A DNA stretch of 13,576 bases, from assembly GCA_900758895.1 (NCBI GenBank), contig CAAETG010000105.1, positions 1 through 13,576 on the forward strand, given 5' to 3'. Of the stretch, positions 1 through 5,019 are shown one piece after another. The position numbers and the translations under genes are program-made. The notes beneath the pieces are model-generated. The model was not told the origin of the DNA, did not search any database, and saw only the letters and a list, made by a program, of their open reading frames with translations. The first letter of the stretch is position 1. Each line of letters begins with the position of its first letter. Origin of the DNA: Bacilli bacterium (GTDB lineage: Bacteria; Bacillota_I; Bacilli_A; RF39; UBA660).

Positions 1-1
1 A

Positions 2-289
2 ATAAATAACTATGGTGTAATGCCACAATTAAAATATTTTCAAAGTGAAGTGTGGGAGTTGAACGAAGCGATAATAAAAAAAGAAGAAGATTATCAATTT
101 TGTGAAACAACAGTAAAAATGGATAAAAAGAATATAGAACACATAGCAGAAGAAATAGCAGATTGTTATGTTATGCTAGAGCAATTTAGAATTTATTATT
201 CAATAACAGAACAGAAAATATGTAAAATAATAAAGCAAAAAATAGAAAGACAATTAGAAAGGATAGAAAATGAAAAAACAATTAACTAA
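2..289 (+). CDS. MazG-like nucleotide pyrophosphohydrolase, 5' partial
   Basis: All-alpha MazG-like proteins hydrolyse (d)NTPs to monophosphates and are common in phage nucleotide-metabolism regions. The visible protein has the family pattern: an E-x-x-E helix (SEVWEL) near the start and an acidic helix AEEIADCYVMLEQ carrying E-E-x-x-D, together the usual Mg-binding set. The first internal ATG is at 20, but the frame is open to the window edge and the upstream codons (NNYGV before MPQLKYF) continue the family-like helix. I therefore read the gene as starting outside the window. It overlaps the next gene by 20 bases. Of its 13 isoleucines from the ATG at 20, 11 use ATA. The fold call is by motif only; exact substrate is unknown. 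Confidence 0.72.
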   Translation: MNNYGVMPQLKYFQSEVWELNEAIIKKEEDYQFCETTVKMDKKNIEHIAEEIADCYVMLEQFRIYYSITEQKICKIIKQKIERQLERIENEKTIN

Positions 290-821
290 AGAAGAGGTTT
301 TAAAAAAAATAAAAGAATTGGAAGAATATATTGAAAATTTAGATAAAGAATTAAAACTATATGACATAGTAAATTACTGCAATCACGAATGGTATGTTAT
401 CAAGATTGAAAACGATGAAGTTACATTGATGTCAAAAGATGTGATTGGTACTTGTACTTATAGTGATTATAACAATAATGACTTTACAGAAAGTAATTGT
501 ATTAAATTATTGTCAAGTTTTTTAGCCGAGCTAAATCTTTATGAATTAAAAGATATGAAAATAAATTATGATGAAAATAAATTTTATAAAAGTTTAATCA
601 GAATCCCAACACTTAGAGAAATAGAAGCTATGCCAATGAATGTTAGAGAATGCGGAGATGCTTATTGGACTATGACTTCTAGTTATGGAGTAAGTGAAGA
701 TTCTGATTATGCTAGCGTGTTCCGTGTGAATTCGTATGGCTACCTCGGCAGCAACGACGTGAATGGCGCGTTTGGTGTGCGCCCAGTAATAAAAATAAAG
801 GAGAGTTGCTTACATGAATAA
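270..821 (+). CDS. Putative DGR-diversified variable protein with C-type-lectin-like (DUF6273-like) domain
   Basis: 183 residues. Residues 1-30 are a charged coiled coil. Residues about 40-173 resemble the DUF6273-type domain of Bacillota phages and plasmids: HEWYVIKIENDEVTLMSKD, then IRIPTLREIEAMP, YWTMTSS, and a closing GVRPVIKI, a layout shared with C-type-lectin/formylglycine-enzyme-like folds. The C-terminal segment FRVNSYGYLGSNDVNGAFGV is encoded by DNA about 58% GC with CGT/CGC, GTG, CTC and GCG codons, unlike the AGA/ATA-rich rest of the gene. That block has the layout of a diversity-generating retroelement variable region (see separate entry). The start at 270 follows AAAGGAT. The gene overlaps MazG-like upstream and ssb downstream (8 bases), so it is in the early operon, not the tail module. 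The ligand or partner is unknown. Alternative: an ordinary DUF6273 protein with a recombined GC-rich end. Confidence 0.7.
   Translation: MKKQLTKEEVLKKIKELEEYIENLDKELKLYDIVNYCNHEWYVIKIENDEVTLMSKDVIGTCTYSDYNNNDFTESNCIKLLSSFLAELNLYELKDMKINYDENKFYKSLIRIPTLREIEAMPMNVRECGDAYWTMTSSYGVSEDSDYASVFRVNSYGYLGSNDVNGAFGVRPVIKIKESCLHE
705..785 (+). other. Candidate DGR variable region (VR)
   Basis: Reading from TTC at 720 to CGC at 782, all adenines lie in the first two positions of codons ending in C or T: AAT 729, TAT 735, TAC 741, GGC 747, AGC 750, AAC 753, GAC 756, AAT 762, GGC 765, TTT 771. Each can be derived from AAY by changing adenines only. The interleaved codons TTC, CGT, GTG, TCG, GGC, CTC, GTG, GCG, GGT, GTG, CGC contain no adenine at all. 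This is the AAY/NNY logic of adenine-specific mutagenic homing. GAT, TAT, GCT and AGC at 705-716 fit too, so the VR may begin there. The GC-rich end GGTGTGCGCCC (774-784) sits where an IMH would be. No template repeat or reverse transcriptase is in the window. Confidence 0.68.
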
Positions 822-1242
822 AGTAATTTTATCAGGTAATATTTGTAAAGATATAGAGTTAAAATACACAGCAAATAATGTAGCAGTACTTATGAATACT
901 ATCGCGGTTCGTAATGATTACAAGAACAAGGATGGCAAATATGATAGCCAATTCATAAACTTTGTAGCATACTGCAATAATGCTGAATACTTAAGCAAGT
1001 ACACTTCGAAAGGAAGTAAGATAGTACTTGAAGGAAAATGGAACAACCGAAATTACAAAAAGCAAGATGGATCTACTGTTTATGTATCTGAAATGATTGT
1101 AGAAAGAGTAGAACTTCTTTCTAGTGTAACTACAACAAAACCGGCAGAAAATAAATCTGATGGATCGGAAAAGAATGCTGAAGATCCATTTAAAGAGTTT
1201 GGTGAAGAAATCATTATAAATGATAGTGACTTGCCATTTTAG
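814..1242 (+). CDS. ssb: Single-stranded DNA-binding protein
   Basis: 142-residue SSB that coats single-stranded DNA during phage replication. Residues 1-105 form the OB-fold: MNKVILSGNICKDIELKYT, an FINFVAYCNNAEYLSKY segment, then GSKIVLEGKWNNRNYKKQDG and YVSEMIVERVEL, all typical of the family. Residues about 106-135 are a low-complexity linker, and the protein ends in DSDLPF, the acidic tip that docks partner proteins. Length is a little shorter than host SSB, as is usual for phage copies. The Shine-Dalgarno AAAGGAGAG (797-805) lies inside the end of the preceding gene, just beyond its GC-rich block, so the two are translationally linked. Confidence 0.96.
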   Translation: MNKVILSGNICKDIELKYTANNVAVLMNTIAVRNDYKNKDGKYDSQFINFVAYCNNAEYLSKYTSKGSKIVLEGKWNNRNYKKQDGSTVYVSEMIVERVELLSSVTTTKPAENKSDGSEKNAEDPFKEFGEEIIINDSDLPF

Positions 1243-1290
1243 AAATTTTAAAAGCTACTTAAAGACTATTGGAAACCTTCTGAAAACTAA

Positions 1291-1326
1291 AAAAGCCGAG
1301 TTTGGTTAGTAGCGAGTTTGGGCTTT
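1291..1326 (+). repeat. 9-nt direct repeat enclosed by a short inverted repeat in the ssb downstream gap
   Basis: CGAGTTTGG occurs at 1297-1305 and again at 1313-1321, separated by TTAGTAG. The pair is flanked by AAAGCC (1292-1297) and GGCTTT (1321-1326), which can pair. Only TTT then ACCC follows, so it is a poor intrinsic terminator. It may be a weak terminator, an RNA processing site or a protein-binding site. It is the only notable structure in the 115-base gap after ssb. Confidence 0.4.
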
Positions 1327-1357
1327 ACCCTTTAAAAGGAAAACGTTAGGAGGATTA

Positions 1358-1627
1358 ATGAAAGGAACATATTACACAGTAGATGATGCTTGTAAAGTAG
1401 CTAACTACGACAAATTAGTAGAAGAAAATAAAAAATTAAAAGAACAATTAGATAAAGCAACTGCCGAAAGAGATACATATAAAGCAGACTACAATATCTT
1501 AACAAATGCTGTAAGAAATAAAGATAAGCAGTATTTAAAAATGATCGAAGAAAGAGATAAAGAGATTAAAAGGTTACGAGATGAATTATACAACAAAGAT
1601 AATAAGCAAATAAGCTTGGAGGTATAA
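1358..1627 (+). CDS. Small coiled-coil phage protein, unknown function
   Basis: 89 residues. After a short head (MKGTYYTVDDACKVANYDKL) nearly the whole protein is predicted helix with heptad spacing: VEENKKLKEQLDKATAERD, then a middle helix and EERDKEIKRLRDELYNK. A long coiled coil suggests it multimerises or binds a partner. The start at 1358 is set by a perfect AGGAGG (1348-1353), although the 4-base spacing is tight. It begins a new cluster after the 115-base gap, and the next gene follows one base after its stop. No catalytic motif is visible and I do not recognise the family function. Confidence 0.8.
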   Translation: MKGTYYTVDDACKVANYDKLVEENKKLKEQLDKATAERDTYKADYNILTNAVRNKDKQYLKMIEERDKEIKRLRDELYNKDNKQISLEV

Positions 1628-1628
1628 A

Positions 1629-1823
1629 ATGATTTATACAATATATAATTCTAATTATGAATTGATCGCTCAATTTGATAGTTGCAAAGATGTAGCAAAA
1701 TATCTAAATATAAATTTGAATTGTCTATATTCTTATTTTTCTAAATCAAAGAAAAAAGAAAAAACGATAAAGGATAAAAAAACTGGTAACTTTGTTTATA
1801 TTTTGAAGGATAAGGTGGAATAA
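1629..1823 (+). CDS. Small putative HTH/NUMOD1-like phage protein
   Basis: 64 residues. The N-terminus forms a short beta-like segment (MIYTIYNSNYELIAQFDS), followed by a segment that looks like a helix-turn-helix (SCKDVAKYLNINLNCLYSYF) and a basic tail ending in VYILKDK. The arrangement 'residue-x-x-a-x-F-x-S-x-x-d-V-A-x-y-l' resembles the NUMOD1-type DNA-binding module and small HTH proteins seen in Bacillota phages. GGAGG at 1618-1622, inside the end of the previous gene, supports the ATG at 1629. It may bind DNA, but the target is unknown. Function by shape only. Confidence 0.72.
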   Translation: MIYTIYNSNYELIAQFDSCKDVAKYLNINLNCLYSYFSKSKKKEKTIKDKKTGNFVYILKDKVE

Positions 1824-1824
1824 A

Positions 1825-2208
1825 ATGAGTGAAGATGAATTAAGAAAAATTGGTGAGTTTTTAGAAATGCACGCATTTGCGCATAGGACTGTTGAACATT
1901 GTGATTATTGGACGTATGAAGAAAAAATGATACTTGATTTATACAACAATTATTTAAATTTACTAGATCAGCAAAAAGAGTTTATAGAGTGGCTAGAAAA
2001 TGAAATAAGAGAGTGCAATGGTTATTCAAAATATGTAAAGAAAAAAGTAAAAGAATTAAAACCAAGAAGATTAGGCAAAACATATTTAATAGTTCAAATG
2101 ATGAAAAATGAAGCAGAAAAGGAATGTTATGAAAAAATCTTATCAAAATATAAAGAAATAATAGGAAATAAATATGAGGTAGAAGATGAAAAAAGTAATT
2201 TTAAATAA
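1825..2208 (+). CDS. Helical phage protein, unknown function
   Basis: 127 residues, strongly helical and charged. Two segments stand out: KMILDLYNNYLNLLDQQKEFIEWLENEI (given in part: LDQQKEFIEWLENEI), a helical stretch common in Bacillota phage early proteins, and a basic patch KKKVKELKPRRLGKTYLIV near residue 70-90. The tail MKNEAEKECYEKILSKYKEII is again a helix. No catalytic residues can be assigned. AAGGTGG upstream of 1825 serves as ribosome site; the start is one base past the previous stop. The end overlaps the next gene by 23 bases, where the next gene's GAGGT is embedded. I do not know its role. Confidence 0.75.
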   Translation: MSEDELRKIGEFLEMHAFAHRTVEHCDYWTYEEKMILDLYNNYLNLLDQQKEFIEWLENEIRECNGYSKYVKKKVKELKPRRLGKTYLIVQMMKNEAEKECYEKILSKYKEIIGNKYEVEDEKSNFK

Positions 2209-2599
2209 ATGCTTTGGCGGTTTTGGGTTATCTAAAGAAGCATATGAACTTTATGCAAAGAAAAAAGGAATAAGTGTATTTCACTATACACAAGAGAATT
2301 TAAAAAAAGAAATATATACCTATGCAACTGATGATAATAGAACATTTGATTTTTATTTCACGAAAGATTTCGGAGATAATGTATATATTTCAGATGAAGA
2401 TTTTAAAGAATATTTTTTAAATTTAGATGAGAAATTTAGAGAAGACAAAACTTTAATCGAAGTAGTTGAAGAATTAGGCGAAAAAGCCAATGCTTTTTAT
2501 AGTAATTTAAAAATAGTTGAAATACCTGATGATTTAGACTATGTAATTGATAATTATGATGGAATTGAAACTTTGCATCAAAAAGTGAAAGAGTGGTAA
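2186..2599 (+). CDS. Conserved phage/mobile-element protein with N-terminal GGFGLS motif, unknown function
   Basis: 137 residues. The N-terminus KKVILNKCFGGFGLSKEAYELYAKKKGI and the C-terminus, with VVEELGEKANAFYSNLKIVEIPDD followed by a D-x-x-YDGIETLHQ end, match a protein family I have seen repeatedly in phages and conjugative elements of Gram-positive bacteria (key residues: C-F-G-G-F-G-L-S; V-V-E-E-L-G; I-V-E-I-P-D-D; Y-D-G). The middle part (FDFYFTKDFGDNVYISDEDF) varies. Function is not known to me. GAGGT at 2176-2180, inside the previous gene, supports the start at 2186. Confidence 0.85.
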   Translation: MKKVILNKCFGGFGLSKEAYELYAKKKGISVFHYTQENLKKEIYTYATDDNRTFDFYFTKDFGDNVYISDEDFKEYFLNLDEKFREDKTLIEVVEELGEKANAFYSNLKIVEIPDDLDYVIDNYDGIETLHQKVKEW

Positions 2600-2601
2600 A
2601 G

Positions 2602-2829
2602 ATGTTAAAGATTAAGGATAATGTAGATTTAAAAGAGTTAGAAAAGTTTGGTTTTTATAAAGTAAAAGATTACATATCTAAAAAATATCATGCTTACTTA
2701 AAAGGTTCATTGCGAATTGACTTTTATAATAGGTATTTGGTTAAAAATGATGCAAATTTTTGTGGATATGATTTAGATACTACCTATGATTTAATACAAG
2801 CTGGTATTGTAGAGAAAGTGAGTGATTAA
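2602..2829 (+). CDS. Small phage protein, unknown function
   Basis: 75 residues from the ATG at 2602. A GTG at 2593 would add three residues, but it overlaps the previous stop, and GAGTGG (2591-2596) is better spaced for 2602. The protein starts MLKIKDNVDLKELEKFGF, with short beta/alpha elements after it (YHAYLKGSLRIDFYNRYLV, YDLDTTYDLIQAGIVEKV). Starts of the type 'LKIKDNVDLKELEKFGF' recur in Bacillota phage early regions. No motif gives a function. Its 3' end is directly followed by the RNA ligase gene. Confidence 0.75.
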   Translation: MLKIKDNVDLKELEKFGFYKVKDYISKKYHAYLKGSLRIDFYNRYLVKNDANFCGYDLDTTYDLIQAGIVEKVSD

Positions 2830-2830
2830 T

Positions 2831-3451
2831 ATGATTAAAAAAGAAATATATCCAAAAACGCCAAGATTAAAAATCGGTGGTGATCGGGTTTATGTAACTG
2901 AAAAACTTGATGGAAGTAATCTAGTATTTTTCAAGAAAAATGATATTTTATATGTAGCACAAAGAAAGAGTATATTTGCTATCGATGAATTAAAAGAAGT
3001 TAAAGAAGTGTTATATAAAGGCTTATATCAATGGCTACTAGATAACAAAGACGTATTACAAATAGAACTTCATGAAGGTAGTGCTATTTGTGGTGAATGG
3101 CTCGGTATGGGAGCTTTAAAATACACAACAGAAGAATTTGATAAAAAGTGGTATATGTTTGCTAAAGCTAGGGTAGATGATGATTTTAAGTTAAGTGATT
3201 TTAATTACTATCATGAAAATTTTATATATCCATTTGAAAGCCAAATTATACCAAGTTTTATAGGAATAGTACCTGAAGTAGCAGAATTAGACAAGCTACC
3301 TAATAAAGATTATTTAGATTCTGTCTACAAGGTGTATTGTGATAGAGTGAATAGGAATGTAGAAGGATTTGTAATTAATTACCATAATATCATTTCGAAA
3401 TATGTAAGAATGAAAAATGGTAAGTTGCAAGAACATTTTGATAGAAAGTGA
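2831..3451 (+). CDS. RNA ligase family nucleotidyltransferase (Rnl2-like, single domain)
   Basis: 206 residues from the ATG at 2831 (a GTG at 2822 is possible but overlaps the previous gene). The covalent nucleotidyltransferase motifs are in order: motif I TEKLDGSN with the AMP-accepting lysine K25; motif III around AICGEWLG (residues 86-93); a motif IIIa-like WYMFAKARVD (107-116); motif IV VEGFVI (177-182); and motif V SKYVRMK (189-195). ATP-dependent RNA ligases of this class seal nicks or breaks in RNA through an RNA-adenylate intermediate. There is no kinase/phosphatase partner and no extra C-terminal domain in the window, so it is a minimal ligase. The phage also carries a tRNA, so repair of cleaved tRNA is a reasonable idea but is inference. 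A DNA ligase is unlikely given the small size and absence of an OB domain. Confidence 0.88.
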   Translation: MIKKEIYPKTPRLKIGGDRVYVTEKLDGSNLVFFKKNDILYVAQRKSIFAIDELKEVKEVLYKGLYQWLLDNKDVLQIELHEGSAICGEWLGMGALKYTTEEFDKKWYMFAKARVDDDFKLSDFNYYHENFIYPFESQIIPSFIGIVPEVAELDKLPNKDYLDSVYKVYCDRVNRNVEGFVINYHNIISKYVRMKNGKLQEHFDRK

Positions 3452-3472
3452 TTGACATGGAATTGAAAGTAG

Positions 3473-3868
3473 ATGATTAAGATTAATGTAAAAGATAAGA
3501 TAGTAGAAGTAAGTAAATTGCTGGATGAATTAGATAATTTTAAAGATAATATATCTAGTAATTTGCAGAGTTATGACTATAAACTATCTGACTTGTATCA
3601 CAAATTAGAAGGTATGACGTTAAATAGTAAGAATTGCTATCGATTTTGCAAAGAATTAAAGAAAGTATTAAATGATCGTAGAGAATATAAAAATAATTTA
3701 GCGGTCTTTAATGAATATGAAAAAAGTATTAATAAAATGTTGAACGGAATCAATAATAGGAAAATATTTCTTGCAAGCATTTGCAAAGAAGACAAAAAAG
3801 TTAGAAATAGCGAATATCATAACAGAATTTATACCGAAGAAGAATTAAAGGAATTGATAGGAGTGTGA
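3473..3868 (+). CDS. Helical phage protein, unknown function
   Basis: 131 residues. A stop codon lies immediately upstream, so ATG 3473 is the first possible start. The core SYDYKLSDLYHKLEGMTL, then NCYRFCKELKKVLNDRREYK, resembles a family common near the late regulator in Bacillota phages (Y-D-x-x-L-S-D-L-Y-H-x-x-E; R-R-x-x-K), all helical. The C-terminus NRIYTEEELKELI is also typical. No enzymatic motif. A coiled-coil or nucleic-acid associated role is possible but cannot be shown. Confidence 0.75.
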   Translation: MIKINVKDKIVEVSKLLDELDNFKDNISSNLQSYDYKLSDLYHKLEGMTLNSKNCYRFCKELKKVLNDRREYKNNLAVFNEYEKSINKMLNGINNRKIFLASICKEDKKVRNSEYHNRIYTEEELKELIGV

Positions 3869-3873
3869 TTCTA

Positions 3874-4056
3874 GTGGGAAAATTAAAAGAAGATTTTGGA
3901 ATGTTAAAATTAATAAATAAGTATGATGTTACTTATAATGAAGTGACAAAAATAATTAAAATAAACAAGAAGATCAAAGTACAAGATTTAAGAATAATCA
4001 GAGCATTATTAATTGCAAATCATATTGATTATGAGGATATCATAGTGGAGGTGTGA
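3874..4056 (+). CDS. Small phage protein, unknown function
   Basis: About 60 residues. The frame opens with a GTG at 3865 that overlaps the previous stop; the GTG at 3874 is better placed, about 10 bases after AGGAG (3859-3863). The protein reads GKLKEDFGMLKLINKYDVT and then alternates strand and helix (EVTKIIKINKKIKVQDLRII, NHIDYEDIIVEV). The pattern of a beta-hairpin, helix and strand is visible, but no family is recognised. It sits immediately before the late regulator; its end carries GGAGG (4047-4051), the ribosome site of that gene. Confidence 0.65.
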   Translation: MGKLKEDFGMLKLINKYDVTYNEVTKIIKINKKIKVQDLRIIRALLIANHIDYEDIIVEV

Positions 4057-4059
4057 TAT

Positions 4060-4530
4060 GTGGCAAGAATGACTATTGTGCAAGCTTGGAATGAACTCAA
4101 TAAAATTAACAATGATATAGATTTATTGGAAACTTTAATAAAAAGTCGACTAGGAATAAGTTCTAGCAAGTTAAAAGAAATATTAGTAAAATGTTCTATT
4201 ACAAATAATGACAAATTTATAAATAGCATATCCAGAAATGATGTAGACATAATAAAACTAGCAAGCTTATACGATTCAAAAAATGCATATGAAATTTATA
4301 TTAGAAATGAAATTAAAATTAGTAAATTATCAGAACCAGCATTATGCATAGCTTTTTTAAAAGAGTATTATTTAAAAAATAATAAAAAAATGACATGGGA
4401 AGATATAGCGAAAGAAATGAGCATGAGTATTGCACAATGTAGGAGGTATTACGATGAATACAAAGGATATACACCGAAAGCTAACGAATATTTTGAAAAT
4501 AGTTTGTCAAGCCATTTTGAGCAGAAATGA
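4060..4530 (+). CDS. Putative late-gene transcriptional activator (ArpU/sigma-like HTH)
   Basis: 156 residues from GTG 4060, eight bases after GGAGG; an ATG four codons in (4069) is an alternative. The C-terminal third has the look of a sigma-region-4/ArpU helix-turn-helix: KKMTWEDIAKEMSMSIAQCRRYYDEYKG. The rest is helical. Proteins of this kind sit just upstream of the terminase genes in Gram-positive phages and switch on late transcription. Here the gene is followed at once by four GAGCAG boxes and an extended -10 promoter; the first box pair lies over its last codons and its stop codon. I infer that the protein binds these boxes and drives the late operon. It also could bind elsewhere; the family call is by position and the HTH. 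Confidence 0.72.
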   Translation: MARMTIVQAWNELNKINNDIDLLETLIKSRLGISSSKLKEILVKCSITNNDKFINSISRNDVDIIKLASLYDSKNAYEIYIRNEIKISKLSEPALCIAFLKEYYLKNNKKMTWEDIAKEMSMSIAQCRRYYDEYKGYTPKANEYFENSLSSHFEQK

Positions 4531-4565
4531 GCAGATATTTTTTTAAAATGAGCAGAAATGAGCAG
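4518..4565 (+). promoter_or_regulatory. Two 17-nt direct repeats, four phased GAGCAG boxes (probable activator sites)
   Basis: TGAGCAGAAATGAGCAG occurs exactly at 4518-4534 and 4549-4565. The four GAGCAG hexamers start at 4519, 4529, 4550 and 4560, that is 10, 21 and 10 bases apart, so all face the same side of the helix. The last overlaps the expected -35 position of the promoter at 4574. The first copy lies in the end of the regulator gene and includes its TGA stop (4528). I saw no other copy of the repeat in the window. Confidence 0.78.
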
Positions 4566-4573
4566 TTTAGGTA

Positions 4574-4591
4574 TGCTATAATATGTATAAT
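4574..4591 (+). promoter_or_regulatory. Extended -10 late promoter
   Basis: TGCTATAAT (4574-4582) is a perfect extended -10 element. A second TATAAT follows at 4586-4591. At the 17-bp -35 position (4554-4559) is AGAAAT, which does not resemble TTGACA; it lies within the second operator repeat. This arrangement fits a promoter that needs an activator. The transcript would start near 4589-4598 and run into the structured RNA, the tRNA and the packaging genes. Confidence 0.72.
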
Positions 4592-4774
4592 GAGATAAGT
4601 ACATCTCAAAGAATACTCGAGATTGTTTGCTGGTGTTTTAGAGATAATCTCAAATCGCAATCAACAGAATTAGCAGAATAACCAGACAAGTGTAATTTGA
4701 GGTTGCGACATAGAGGTAGTGCCTCTTATATGCTAGTGTGGAGGTTATGACTCCTATCTAGCTCCTTGACATAG

Positions 4775-4800
4775 AGATACATTAATTTGTATCTTTTTTT
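4775..4800 (+). terminator. Weak intrinsic-terminator-like hairpin inside the structured region
   Basis: AGATACA (4775-4781) pairs with TGTATCT (4788-4794) around a 6-base loop, followed by a run of seven T (4794-4800). The stem has only two G-C pairs, so termination would be partial at best. It could set a ~210-nt short transcript from the late promoter, or simply be one helix of the larger RNA. Confidence 0.4.
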
Positions 4801-4943
4801 ATTAGGTTGTAGTTTTGATGCAGAAACGTTGAAACAACTGCTAACTCAATAGCACAACGAGATTAATAATAAACTACGTAAAAGCTATAAGTGCGTATAG
4901 AATGTTGGTCGGCCCTTTACTATACAAATGTTTATCCTTTTAT

Positions 4944-5019
4944 TGGCGAATAACTCAATGGTTAGAGTTCTCGGCTTATATCCGAGCGGTTGTGGGTTCA
5001 AGTCCTACTTCGCCAACCA
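4944..5019 (+). tRNA. tRNA-Ile(UAU), reads AUA
   Basis: A full 76-nt cloverleaf with encoded CCA. Acceptor TGGCGAA (4944-4950) pairs with TTCGCCA (5009-5015), discriminator A, CCA 5017-5019. D-stem ACTC/GAGT with loop AATGGTTA; anticodon stem CTCGG/CCGAG with loop CTTATAT, anticodon TAT (4977-4979), A37; five-base variable loop; T-stem GTGGG/CCTAC with loop TTCAAGT. The anticodon UAU reads AUA directly. Most bacteria read AUA with a lysidine-modified CAU tRNA, so this is an unmodified-route tRNA. AUA is the leading isoleucine codon in several genes here. It lies inside the structured noncoding region. Confidence 0.93.

Noticed and set aside
4029..4250. Minus-strand frame of 73 residues opposite the regulator
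   Set aside because: No ribosome site and composition of a shadow; the + strand genes account for the DNA.
4518..4565. Repeats as a CRISPR-like array or origin iterons
   Set aside because: Only two 17-nt copies, no spacers of even size, and they abut a promoter; better explained as operator.
4944..5019. tRNA as a prophage attachment site
   Set aside because: No integrase gene and no duplicated tRNA 3' end in the window; encoded CCA and late-module position fit a phage-owned tRNA.
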